A DNA stretch of 64,000 bases from Bacteroidia bacterium. GTDB lineage: Bacteria > Bacteroidota > Bacteroidia > Palsa-965. A program made the translations under genes and the position numbers. This document shows positions 32,289 to 41,700 of the stretch, piece after piece. The first letter of the stretch is position 1. Each line of letters opens with the position of its first letter. The notes under the pieces are model-generated. The model made no database searches, was not told the DNA's origin, and saw only the letters and a program-made list of their open reading frames with translations. The stretch spans positions 186,001 through 250,000 of the forward strand of contig JALONL010000012.1 in NCBI GenBank assembly GCA_025454955.1. Reading direction: 5' to 3'.

Positions 32289-34160
32289 TTACTGCAGTTG
32301 CGGCTTGGGTTTTGGTTTGGCGCCTGATGAGGGATGTTTGTGAATGAGGTCGCCCTCAAACATCCGTTGTTCCATGTCGGGGCGGGTTACTTTGCCGGTG
32401 AGGTATTTCTCCATCATCAAACTGGCAATGGGTGCGGCCCAGGTGGCTCCGAAACCGGCGTTCTCGACCAGAATGGCAATACATATTTTCGGGTTCTGCC
32501 GCGGGGCAAACATTACAAATACCGAGTGGTCTTCGCCATGCGGGTTTTGTGCTGTACCGGTTTTTCCGCACGATTCGATGCCGGGAAGCTGCACCGAACG
32601 GCCCGTGCCACCGGTCATTACCTGTGCCATGCCCGTAATTACGTCTTCGTAATATTCGCGGTTGGTGACTTTGGTGTAGTTCTTCTTCTGCCACTGCGGC
32701 AAAACTTTATTGTCGCCAATGCTGCGTACTACGTGCGGGGTAATGTAATAGCCACGGTTAGCAATGGTGCTTACAATGTTGCACATCTGCAAGGGTGTCA
32801 CACTCAGTTCGGCCTGTCCAATGCCCAGCGAAATTACGGTGGACGAACGCCAGCCGTTTTTGCCAAACACTTTATCGTAGTAGGCCGGTGTGGGCACAAT
32901 ACCTTTGAGTTCGTAGGGAAGATCGGTGCCTATTTTTACGCCCACGCCAAAGCTGTTTACGTAATCTTTCCAGGCCTGATAGCCTTCTACCGTGTTTTTG
33001 TATTTGCGGTTATCGACAATGCTTTTAAACACGTATGAGTAGTACGAGTTGCACGAAGTGGCTATCGATCCTTTCAAATCGGTGGGACTGCCGTGCGGGT
33101 GGCACTTGGGTTTTCCGCCCAGCGGAGGATAGCCCTGTGCGCAGGGATAAGTGGTGGCAGGGCGCAGCACGCCTTCCTGCAAACCGATGAGCGCATTGAG
33201 CAGCTTAAACGTGGAGCCCGGCGGGTAGTAAGCCTGCAGGGCACGGTTGAAAAGCGGTTTGCCCAGCGTGTCTCTGGCCAAAGCCGCATAGTTTTTGGGG
33301 AAATCGCGGCCCACGAGCAGATTTGGATCATAAGTGGGACTGGTAATGAGGGCCAGAATTTCGCCGGTGGCCGGTTCAATGGCCACCACGCCGCCAATTT
33401 TGTTCTGCATCAGTTTTTCGCCATACTGCTGCAACTCGGCATCGAGCGTGGAATACAGGTTTTTGCCGGGCACGGCGGCCGTGTCGTAGATTCCGTTTTT
33501 GTAGCTGCCTCTTATGTTGTTGTGCACATCGCGCATCATAATCTGCACGCCTTTTTTGCCGCGCAGGGCTTCTTCGTAACCCTTTTCAATACCACTCATC
33601 CCGATATAATCGCCCGATTTGTAGTAGGGATTTTTTTTGGTGATGCGTTCGTTTACTTCGCCAATGTAGCCAAGCAGGTGGGCGGCCATTGGAATGGGAT
33701 ATTTGCGCACAGTGCGGGCGGTGACATAAAATCCCGGAAACATATACAGCCGTTCCTGAATCTGTGCATTGAGTTCGGGCAGCATCTGGCTTTCGAAAAT
33801 ATGCGAGCGGTAATCGCGGGCCGATTCTTTGAGGCTGCCCGAAAGACGCACAAGGCGTTTCTTGAAATCGTCGGTGGTGATGTTCAGAATTTTGCAGATG
33901 CCAATGGTGTCGCAATCTTTCAGATCGCGCGGCACCACCATAAGATCATACGCCACCTGATTAAACACGAGCAGTTTTCCCTTGCGGTCGTAAATGGCAC
34001 CACGGGGCGGATAATCTGTCATTTGCAGAAACGCCTGGTTACTTGCCGTGAGCTTGTACTTATCTTCCACCACCTGAATGGTAAACAGACGCAGAATATA
34101 CAGCAGCGCCACCACTACCACCGCCACGGCAATTATGTATTTACGTACATCGGAATTCAT
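32289..34160 (-). CDS. mrdA: Penicillin-binding protein 2 (elongasome transpeptidase)
   Basis: 623 residues from the ATG at 34160; the frame stays open further upstream through mreD, but MNSDVRKYIIAVAVVVVALL is a typical PBP2 start with its single anchor. The dimerisation/pedestal region is followed by the transpeptidase domain with the active-site Ser316 in PGSTFK, SCN in TSCNSYYS, and K533-T-G in CGKTGTAQNP. It cross-links peptidoglycan made by RodA. The C-terminal tail (KHPSSGAKPKPKPQLQ) is basic and Pro-rich. The start overlaps the mreD stop (34157-34160). Confidence 0.93.
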   Translation of the reverse strand: MNSDVRKYIIAVAVVVVALLYILRLFTIQVVEDKYKLTASNQAFLQMTDYPPRGAIYDRKGKLLVFNQVAYDLMVVPRDLKDCDTIGICKILNITTDDFKKRLVRLSGSLKESARDYRSHIFESQMLPELNAQIQERLYMFPGFYVTARTVRKYPIPMAAHLLGYIGEVNERITKKNPYYKSGDYIGMSGIEKGYEEALRGKKGVQIMMRDVHNNIRGSYKNGIYDTAAVPGKNLYSTLDAELQQYGEKLMQNKIGGVVAIEPATGEILALITSPTYDPNLLVGRDFPKNYAALARDTLGKPLFNRALQAYYPPGSTFKLLNALIGLQEGVLRPATTYPCAQGYPPLGGKPKCHPHGSPTDLKGSIATSCNSYYSYVFKSIVDNRKYKNTVEGYQAWKDYVNSFGVGVKIGTDLPYELKGIVPTPAYYDKVFGKNGWRSSTVISLGIGQAELSVTPLQMCNIVSTIANRGYYITPHVVRSIGDNKVLPQWQKKNYTKVTNREYYEDVITGMAQVMTGGTGRSVQLPGIESCGKTGTAQNPHGEDHSVFVMFAPRQNPKICIAILVENAGFGATWAAPIASLMMEKYLTGKVTRPDMEQRMFEGDLIHKHPSSGAKPKPKPQLQ

Positions 34161-34678
34161 GTGGTTCCGGATTTGGTGCGGTAAAACAGAAACTGGGTCA
34201 CGGTAATGAGCAGCACCGATGCGGCCGTGCTCATGATAATGCGCAGCAGGGTGTAGAAGAATTCGCGGAACGAAAACATTTCCAGAAAAAACAAAACGAA
34301 GTGGTGGGCAAACACCAGCGTAATGGTATAAGTAAAAAACCAGGTGCGCCCCATGTCCTGCATGGTGGGCTGGTTGCCAAATTCGTAACCATCGCGCGGG
34401 GCAATAAAGCGCAGCACGGCAGGGCGCAAAAAGCCGATGAATGTGCAGGTGGCGGTGTGCATGCCCGGTGTGCCGTAAAACATATCGACACACCAGCCGG
34501 TGACAAATGCAATGAGCAGCCCCAGCCAGCCCGGAAGTTCTACGGGCAGCAGCAGCAGAAACAGTACGTACAGAAACGGATTAAGCCCCGGCAGCGGTTC
34601 CACATTTTTAAGAATGAGGCCCTGAACGGCTACCAGCACAATGAACCGGATAATATGTCGCAAAATCTCACTTACCAT
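34157..34678 (-). CDS. mreD: Rod shape-determining protein MreD
   Basis: 173 residues with five to six membrane helices. It includes the conserved central GWCVDMFYGTPGMHTATCTFIGFLRP, which fits the MreD pattern of an acidic residue followed by a small-residue turn. It links MreC and the inner membrane elongation machinery. It overlaps mreC by 11 bases and mrdA by 4. Confidence 0.88.
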   Translation of the reverse strand: MVSEILRHIIRFIVLVAVQGLILKNVEPLPGLNPFLYVLFLLLLPVELPGWLGLLIAFVTGWCVDMFYGTPGMHTATCTFIGFLRPAVLRFIAPRDGYEFGNQPTMQDMGRTWFFTYTITLVFAHHFVLFFLEMFSFREFFYTLLRIIMSTAASVLLITVTQFLFYRTKSGTT

Positions 34679-35507
34679 CGTCGTCGGGGATTGAATTTTG
34701 CAACTGTTCTAATTCTTCCTTGAGCAGGTTGTTTACCACCGATACATGCTGGAGCTTTCTGAAATCGGTTCCGAGCAATACCTGTGCGGTATAGGTTTTT
34801 TCGCCGGCTTTTTTCTCGAACGAAGAAATTACCCCCACAAACACACCTTTGGGAAATGCGTTGCCGAGGCCGCTGGTAACCAGTGTATCGCCTTTCACGA
34901 GTTTTACGTGGGTGGGAATTTCCTTGAGTGTGGCGTTGCGGTAATCGCCGCCGTCCCAGAGCAACTGGGCAAAAGTTCCGTCTTTTTTGAGGCTTGCGCT
35001 GATGCGGCTGTCTTTGTGCAGGAGCGACATTACGGTGCAGAAATTGGGCGATACACTGCGTACAATGCCTACAATTCCGTTTGGACCCATTACACCCATT
35101 CCTTCGCGCACGCCCTGATTTTTGCCTCGTGCAAGTACAATGTAGTTGTTTCGCCGGGTAACGGTATTGTCAATTACTTCGGCATCGATAAAGGAATAGC
35201 GTTGGCGGTAGAGGGTGTCGTTTACGGCAATTTCCTTATTGGCGGTATTCAGCCAGGCGCTTCCCTGCAGGTTGCGCAGGCGGGCAATTTCTTCGGAAAG
35301 AATACGGTTCTGGTCGCGCAGGTTGAAATAGCCGGTAAGGTCGTTGCGCACGGCGTAAATTTTTCCGGCCACTTCGCTGGTACTGTTTACGGCTTCGGCG
35401 CGCTGATAGGGGTTGCTGCGCACAAGAATAAACACCGCAACCACTTCGAGGAGCAGGAACATGAGAAAAAAGTAATTCCTGGCGAGGAAGACGATGAGGT
35501 TGCGCAT
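34668..35507 (-). CDS. mreC: Rod shape-determining protein MreC
   Basis: 279 residues: a membrane anchor at about 11-30, then a coiled-coil region (about 65-105), then the two-lobed beta domain with ARGKNQGVREGMGVMGPNGIVGIV and VTSGLGNAFPKGVFVG. MreC activates PBP2/RodA in the periplasm. It lies 32 bases after mreB on the same strand. Confidence 0.9.
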   Translation of the reverse strand: MRNLIVFLARNYFFLMFLLLEVVAVFILVRSNPYQRAEAVNSTSEVAGKIYAVRNDLTGYFNLRDQNRILSEEIARLRNLQGSAWLNTANKEIAVNDTLYRQRYSFIDAEVIDNTVTRRNNYIVLARGKNQGVREGMGVMGPNGIVGIVRSVSPNFCTVMSLLHKDSRISASLKKDGTFAQLLWDGGDYRNATLKEIPTHVKLVKGDTLVTSGLGNAFPKGVFVGVISSFEKKAGEKTYTAQVLLGTDFRKLQHVSVVNNLLKEELEQLQNSIPDDDGK

Positions 35508-35539
35508 CGTTCAGACCTGAGAAGTGGTGAAATGACCTC

Positions 35540-36562
35540 CTACTTGAGCAGGAAGGGAAATTTGTCGATATTCTTGAGCGCAATACCGGTACCGCGGGCC
35601 ACGGCGCGCAGCGGATCGTCGGCTACGTGTACCGGTAGTTTGGTTTTGAGCGAAATGCGTTTATCGAGCCCGCGCAGCAGCGAACCGCCACCGGCCAGGT
35701 AAATGCCTGTGCGGTAAATATCGGCCGAGAGTTCGGGCGGTGTCATTTCGAGGGCGTTGAGAATGGCTTCCTCGATTTTGGCAATCGACTTATCGAGGGC
35801 GTGGGCAATTTCCATGTACGATACGTAGATCTCTTTGGGAATGCCCGTCATAAGGTCGCGGCCGTGCACGGGGAAATCGGGTGGCGGATTTTCGATTTCG
35901 GTCATGGCGGCGCCCACTTCAATTTTGATGCGCTCGGCCGTGCGTTCGCCCACCAGAATGTTGTGCTGGCGGCGCATGTATTCTTCAATGCTGGCGGTGA
36001 ATTCGTCGCCCGCGATGCGGATTGATTTATCGCACACAATGCCACCCAGGGCAATTACCGCAATTTCGGAGGTTCCGCCGCCGATGTCGATAATCATATT
36101 ACCCATCGGCTCTTCCACGTCGATACCGATACCGATGGCGGCGGCCATGGGCTCGTGTATGAGATACACTTCCTTGGCCCCGGCATGTTCGGCCGAGTCG
36201 CGCACGGCGCGTTTTTCCACTTCGGTAATGCCCGAGGGGATGCAGATTACCATGCGCAGCGAGGGCTGAAACATTTTTCGGCCGGGATTGATCATTTTGA
36301 TCATTCCGCGGATCATGTGTTCGGCGGCGTGGAAGTCGGCAATAACGCCGTCTTTGAGAGGTCGGATGGTTTTGATGTTTTCGTGGGTTTTTCCGTGCAT
36401 CTGCATGGCCTGTTTTCCCACGGCAATAATTTTCCCGGTCATGCGATCAACCGCAACGATGGAAGGCTCGTCAACCACCACTTTATCGTTGTGAATGATA
36501 ATGGTGTTTGCCGTACCGAGGTCGATGGCAATTTCCTGAGTAAAAAGGTCGAATACGCCCAT
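35540..36562 (-). CDS. mreB: Rod shape-determining actin homologue MreB
   Basis: 340 residues, the standard length. Actin-fold motifs include IDLGTANTII at the phosphate-1 loop, IIDIGGGTSEIAVI at phosphate-2 and YLAGGGSLLRGLD at the adenosine loop. The cytoplasmic filaments guide MreC/D-PBP2-RodA complexes. It starts 21 bases after purH ends and is probably in the same transcript. Confidence 0.95.
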   Translation of the reverse strand: MGVFDLFTQEIAIDLGTANTIIIHNDKVVVDEPSIVAVDRMTGKIIAVGKQAMQMHGKTHENIKTIRPLKDGVIADFHAAEHMIRGMIKMINPGRKMFQPSLRMVICIPSGITEVEKRAVRDSAEHAGAKEVYLIHEPMAAAIGIGIDVEEPMGNMIIDIGGGTSEIAVIALGGIVCDKSIRIAGDEFTASIEEYMRRQHNILVGERTAERIKIEVGAAMTEIENPPPDFPVHGRDLMTGIPKEIYVSYMEIAHALDKSIAKIEEAILNALEMTPPELSADIYRTGIYLAGGGSLLRGLDKRISLKTKLPVHVADDPLRAVARGTGIALKNIDKFPFLLK

Positions 36563-36583
36563 TGTTTGGTGCGGTGTATCTGG

Positions 36584-38110
36584 TTAGTGTTTGAAATGGC
36601 GTGTTCCGGTCATTACCATAGCCATTCCGTGCTGGTCGCAGAAGGCAATGGAGTCTTTATCACGAACCGATCCGCCGGGCTGTATTACGGCGGTGATTCC
36701 GGCGTTGTGTGCAATTTCCACACAATCGGCAAAGGGGAAGAAGGCATCGGAGGCCATAACGGCTCCGCGGAGATCGAAGTTGAAGCTGCGTGCTTTTTCG
36801 ATGGCCTGCTTGAGGGCATCCACGCGCGAGGTTTGTCCGGTGCCGCTGGCCAGCAACTGTCCGTTTTTGGCGAGTACGATGGTGTTTGACTTGGTGTGTT
36901 TTACCAGTTTATTGGCAAACACCAGATCGGTGTACTCGTTTTCGGCAGGTACTTTGGTGGTGGCGGGCTGCATATCGGCGGGCGACTCGGTTTTGAGGTC
37001 TTTTTCCTGGAGTACGGTGCCGTTGAGCAGGGTGCGGAACTGCATCTGCGGCAAGGCGGCGGGCTTTTGCACGAGCAGGATGCGGTTTACTTTCTGTTTG
37101 AGAATGTCGAGGGCGGCGGGTTCGTAGCCGGGCGCCAGCAGCACTTCGAAGAAGATGTTGTTTATGGCGGCTGCCGCTTCGGCATCAATTACGCGGTTGC
37201 ATACGAGTATGCCGCCAAAGGCCGAAACGGGGTCGCCGGCGAGTGCATCGTTCCAGGCTTCGAGCACGGTGGGGCGCGAGGCTACACCGCAGGCGTTGTT
37301 GTGCTTGAGTATGGCGAAGGTGCAGTCGGTAAAATCGGCAATGAGGTTTACGGCTGCGTCAATGTCGAGCAGGTTGTTGTAGGAAAGCTCCTTGCCGTGA
37401 ATTTTATCGAAAAGCTCGTCGAGGTTGCCGAAGAACCAGGCGCGCTGGTGCGGGTTTTCGCCATAGCGCAGGGTTTTGCCGCTGGTGGCGCTGAAACGGA
37501 GTTGCGGCTCGGCATGGTCGCTGTTGAACCAGTTGAAGATGGCAGCATCGTAGTTCGACGATACGGCAAATGCCCGTGTGGCAAATGCGCGGCGGTCGGG
37601 CAGTTCGGTGGTGCCGTTTTTGGCATTGAGCAGTTCGAGCAGGGCGGGATAATCGTTCCGTGTGGCGCAGATGAGCACATCGCGGAAGTTTTTGGCACCG
37701 GCGCGAATGAGGGAAATGCCGCCAATGTCTATTTTTTCGATGATGTCCTGTTCGGGCGCGCCTGAGGCCACAGTGGCTTCAAACGGGTAAAGGTCAACTA
37801 TAACGAGGTCGATTTCGGGAATTTCAAATTCTTCGAGCTGGGCCACATCGGCATCCAGTTCGCGGCGGCTGAGGATTCCGCCAAAAATCTTCGGGTGAAG
37901 TGTTTTAACCCGTCCGCCAAGGATGGAAGGGTAAGAGGTAAGCTGCTCAACGGGTGTTACCGGAATACCAAGCTCTTCGATAAATGTTTGCGTACCGCCG
38001 GTGCTGTAAAGACCAACCCCCAGCTCATGCAGCCTTTGAATGACCGGAGCCAGGTTGTCTTTGTAAAACACCGAAACCAGCGCGTTTTTAATCGGTTTCG
38101 GGCTGTTCAT
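36584..38110 (-). CDS. purH: Bifunctional AICAR formyltransferase / IMP cyclohydrolase
   Basis: 508 residues, full length. The N-terminal MGS-like IMP cyclohydrolase domain shows YSTGGTQTFI, ILGGRVKTLHPKIFGGIL and DLVIVDLYPFEA. The C-terminal AICAR transformylase part has LRYGENPHQRAWF and KHNNACGVA with the catalytic Lys-His. It performs the last two steps of purine nucleotide synthesis in the cytoplasm. It is the first gene of the mre operon, an arrangement I associate with Bacteroidota. Confidence 0.95.
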   Translation of the reverse strand: MNSPKPIKNALVSVFYKDNLAPVIQRLHELGVGLYSTGGTQTFIEELGIPVTPVEQLTSYPSILGGRVKTLHPKIFGGILSRRELDADVAQLEEFEIPEIDLVIVDLYPFEATVASGAPEQDIIEKIDIGGISLIRAGAKNFRDVLICATRNDYPALLELLNAKNGTTELPDRRAFATRAFAVSSNYDAAIFNWFNSDHAEPQLRFSATSGKTLRYGENPHQRAWFFGNLDELFDKIHGKELSYNNLLDIDAAVNLIADFTDCTFAILKHNNACGVASRPTVLEAWNDALAGDPVSAFGGILVCNRVIDAEAAAAINNIFFEVLLAPGYEPAALDILKQKVNRILLVQKPAALPQMQFRTLLNGTVLQEKDLKTESPADMQPATTKVPAENEYTDLVFANKLVKHTKSNTIVLAKNGQLLASGTGQTSRVDALKQAIEKARSFNFDLRGAVMASDAFFPFADCVEIAHNAGITAVIQPGGSVRDKDSIAFCDQHGMAMVMTGTRHFKH

Positions 38111-38621
38111 AAGTTTTTTGAAATCTGGTGTAAAATTAAGTGTTTTTAAGGCTCGTAAATGAAGGTTTTCACCTTTTTTGGGTTTGTTGATAAAAGCGTG
38201 TTTGTGTTGATAACCGGGAGATGGGGTTGGGTTTTATCGGGAATATTTTTTTCCGGTGCCGGTTCTTTCCTTTTTTCAAATTTCAGATACTTAAAATCAA
38301 TTCCTTCGCCAATATCCGGTGAAGCATTTTCCGGTTTCTTTTTGTGGTGATTTTTGGCGGTTATTTTTTCAATTTTATTGAAATAAAAAAATAGATTGCA
38401 CTTGCTTTTTTACCTGCTCAGGTTTTCACCCGGTTTGTCAAAAGCATTTTATCAGAAAAATCCAGTTGCCTTTTTTGCTGTTTAGTTGAGATACGTTATG
38501 AAAAAAACAAACGAAGATTAAAAAGACAAACCCGGCAATTCAACTACACTAAACATTTAGCCCTTTTGTTTGCAAGGCTTTTAAAATGCGGTCTTCATTA
38601 AAAAAAGTGTTCCGGTTTTTT

Positions 38622-38641
38622 AATGTGTGATCTCACACATT
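38622..38641 (+). promoter_or_regulatory. Candidate operator upstream of CUB-repeat gene
   Basis: AATGTGTGATCTCACACATT is an inverted repeat with 9-base arms and a 2-base centre. It ends 35 bases before the -7 box at 38677, where an activator would bind. It shares the TGTGA/TCACA half-sites of the site at 20606 but with a 2-base instead of a 6-base spacer. Confidence 0.5.
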
Positions 38642-38676
38642 CGCTGTTTTGGAATATATAAAAGTGGTGTTGTCTT

Positions 38677-38684
38677 TAATTTTG
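38677..38684 (+). promoter_or_regulatory. Bacteroidota -7 promoter box
   Basis: TAATTTTG, a perfect TAnnTTTG match, 25 bases before the ATG at 38710. Confidence 0.5.
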
Positions 38685-38709
38685 CACAGCATCAAAAAGT
38701 GTAACTGAT

Positions 38710-41700
38710 ATGTTAAAGAGAATAGCCTCAATCCTGTTTTTCCTGCTGATTGCCTCTTCGGTAAGTGCCCAGATCTATACCATGAGCACTACCACTGTAA
38801 CCACCTGCAGCGGCACGTTCTACGACTCGGGCGGAGCAGCAGGAAATTATAATAACAGTGAAGACATTACGATGACAATTACATCTGGTAATGGTAATCG
38901 AATCAGTGTAACATTTACACAATTTGCACTCGCTTCCAATGATTTACTTCGGATTTTCGATGGCGCCACTTCATCTCATCCCCGCATTGGTATCTATAAT
39001 TCAATATCACCCGGTACTATTGTTTCTACAGGTACATCACTCACATTCAGGTTTACTTCAAACTCAAGCACAAGTTGGCTGGGTTGGACAGCTACAATTT
39101 CCTGTGGCGGGCCTGCGCTTCCCTCCTACACGTTGAGTAATGGTACAATAACCGGATGTGCCGGAGTATTTTATGATGACAGCGGTCCTACAGGAGTATA
39201 TGGAGTAAACGTTAATCTTGTTCAAACATTTTGCTCCGGAACCACAGACCGTTTGAAGTTTACATTCAATAACGATCCGCTTGCAACTGACTTCATGCCT
39301 TTCGACACATTGTTTGTATATGATGGCGCAACAACATCGGCTCCAATGCTGGCGGCATTTACAGAAAATTCGTTTTTGGAAGATATTATCAGTTCAGGCA
39401 CATGCATTACTTTCCGGTTTAAAACAGATGCCACCAGCAGTTCGATAGGCTGGGCAGCCGAATTTCAATGTGTCACCACACCCCCGCCGTCGCAACCCGT
39501 ATTTAATATGAGTGGAGGGGTACGAAATGTATGCAACGCGTTATTCTATGACTCGGGAGGAAGTACGGGTAACTACAGTATTAATTCCAGTCTCACTCAA
39601 GCATTTACTTCATATAACGGAGCCCGGATTACTGCTGCATTTACTCAGTTCGTAGTTAGTATAAATGCCATATTAAACATTTACGACGGTCCGAATAACA
39701 CTTATCCGCTTATTGGTTCATACAATACAAACAGCCCGGGATCAATTACATCTACCGGTAATTCACTTACGTTCGAATTTTTCTCTAATTCAAGTATTAC
39801 TATCTCTGGCTGGGAAGCTTTAATTACCTGTGGAGGTCCTGTGATACCTGTTTACAATATGTCGGGCGGAACAGTAACTGCATGCACAGGAATGTTCTAT
39901 GATAGCGGTGGCGGTGGCGGAAATTATCTCAACAGCCAGAATCTAACACAAACATTTTGTTCGGGAAGTACGGATTTGTTGCAGTTTACTTTCAATAATA
40001 ACTCACAGGCTAATGCTTACAGTACCGGAGATACATTATTTGTATATGACGGCCCCACCACATCATCGCCAATTTTAGCCGCTTTTACAGCAGGTTCGTT
40101 TATGGAAAATATTACCAGTTCGAACTCTTGTCTGACATTCAGATTTGTATCCAATGCATCGGGAAACAGCCGTGGCTGGGCGGGACAGTTCCAGTGTGTT
40201 ACCACACCTGCTCCCTCACCACAAATTATTAATATGAGTACAGGTATTCGCTATACATGTAATGCATTGTTCTATGATGATGGAGGAAGTACCCAATACT
40301 ATGGCGACAATTTGAATAATGTGCAAACTATTACCTCCCCAAATAATCAAAGGCTCTCCGCTGCATTCACTCAGTTTTCATTAGCAAACGACGACTGGCT
40401 AATAATATATGACGGCCCTACAACGCAGCATCCCAGAATTGGTATTTATTGGGGATTGAGTAATCCGGGAACAATTATCTCCACCGGATCTTCACTCACA
40501 TTCCAATTTGTTTCGAACTCATTTAGCAGTTCTACTGGCTGGGAAGCAAATATTACGTGTGCAGGGCCTGTGTTACAGATTTATAATATGAGTAATGGTA
40601 CAGTAACAGCCTGCTCGGGTGCTTTTTATGACAATGGTGGCCCTGCTGCAAATTATACTGACAATCTCAATCTGACACAAACTTTCTGCTCAGGAACTAC
40701 CGACCGTATCAGGTTTACCTTCCTCAATGATCCGCAGGCCGTAACATACAGTTCAGGCGACACATTGTTTGTGTATGATGGTTCTACAGTATCTGCGCCA
40801 ATGCTTGCAGCCTATACAACCGGCTCATTTATGGAAGACATCACCAGTTCTGGCACCTGTTTAACTTTCCGGTTTAGTTCAAATACTCTGGGAAATAACC
40901 GGGGATGGGCAGGACAGTTTCAGTGTGTAACAACACCAGCTCCCTTACCACAGGTATTTAACATGAGTACGGGCATTCGTAATGTATGCAATGCCTTGTT
41001 CTATGACAATGGCGGCAGTACGGCAAATGCCCTTAGCAGTTCAAATCTTGTACAAACCTTTACATCGTACAATGGTGAACGACTTTCCGCTGTGTTCACG
41101 CAATTCCTTCTGCTGAACACAAGTGCGGAACTCCGAATTTATGACGGCCCCACAACGGCACATCCGCGAATTGGCACCTATATTTCCAATAGCCCTGGAA
41201 CAATTATTTCATCAGGCAGTTCGCTAACGTTCGAATATTTGTCAAACTCCAATATTGCCGGTTGGGGATGGGCTGCAAACATTACCTGTGCGGGCCCAGT
41301 GCTGCCTGTATATACCACAAGCAGCGGTATAGTAACCACATGCGGCGGTGTATTTTATGATAACGGTGGGGCAACGGGCAGCTATCCGAATAACGATAAT
41401 TCAGCCACAACATTTACATCAGCCAGCGGCCAATACTTGAAATTTGATTTCAACCCAAATCATTTTAATATTGCACCCGGCGACTCGTTGTTTGTTTATG
41501 ATGGCCCATCTACCTTATCACCATTATTTGCAATATTGACGGGCAATATATCACCTGGATCGATAACATCAAACACAAGCAGTCTTACTTTTCGCTTTGT
41601 AAGTAATGCCACCTCAGTCAATATTGGCTGGCAGGCAATTCTTTCGTGTGTAAGTCAGCCCGATACCAATCCGCAAATTACAATGTACAGTGGCATACGA

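Larger units (their letters stand above)
38111..38709. other. Long AT-rich intergenic region between divergent transcripts
   Basis: About 600 bases between purH (minus) and the first CUB-repeat gene (plus), so it must hold both promoters. On the right it contains the inverted repeat at 38622 and a -7 box at 38677. A 63-codon open frame at 38159-38350 has no coding character. Nothing else is recognised. Confidence 0.5.

Noticed and set aside
36563-38250. Purine riboswitch before purH
   Set aside because: I found no conserved purine-aptamer core in the sequence upstream of the purH start at 38110.
38159-38350. 63-codon frame in the purH-CUB intergenic gap
   Set aside because: No upstream promoter box at a sensible distance. 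The composition is Phe/Gly/Ser-rich as expected from the T-rich spacer, and no domain is visible.
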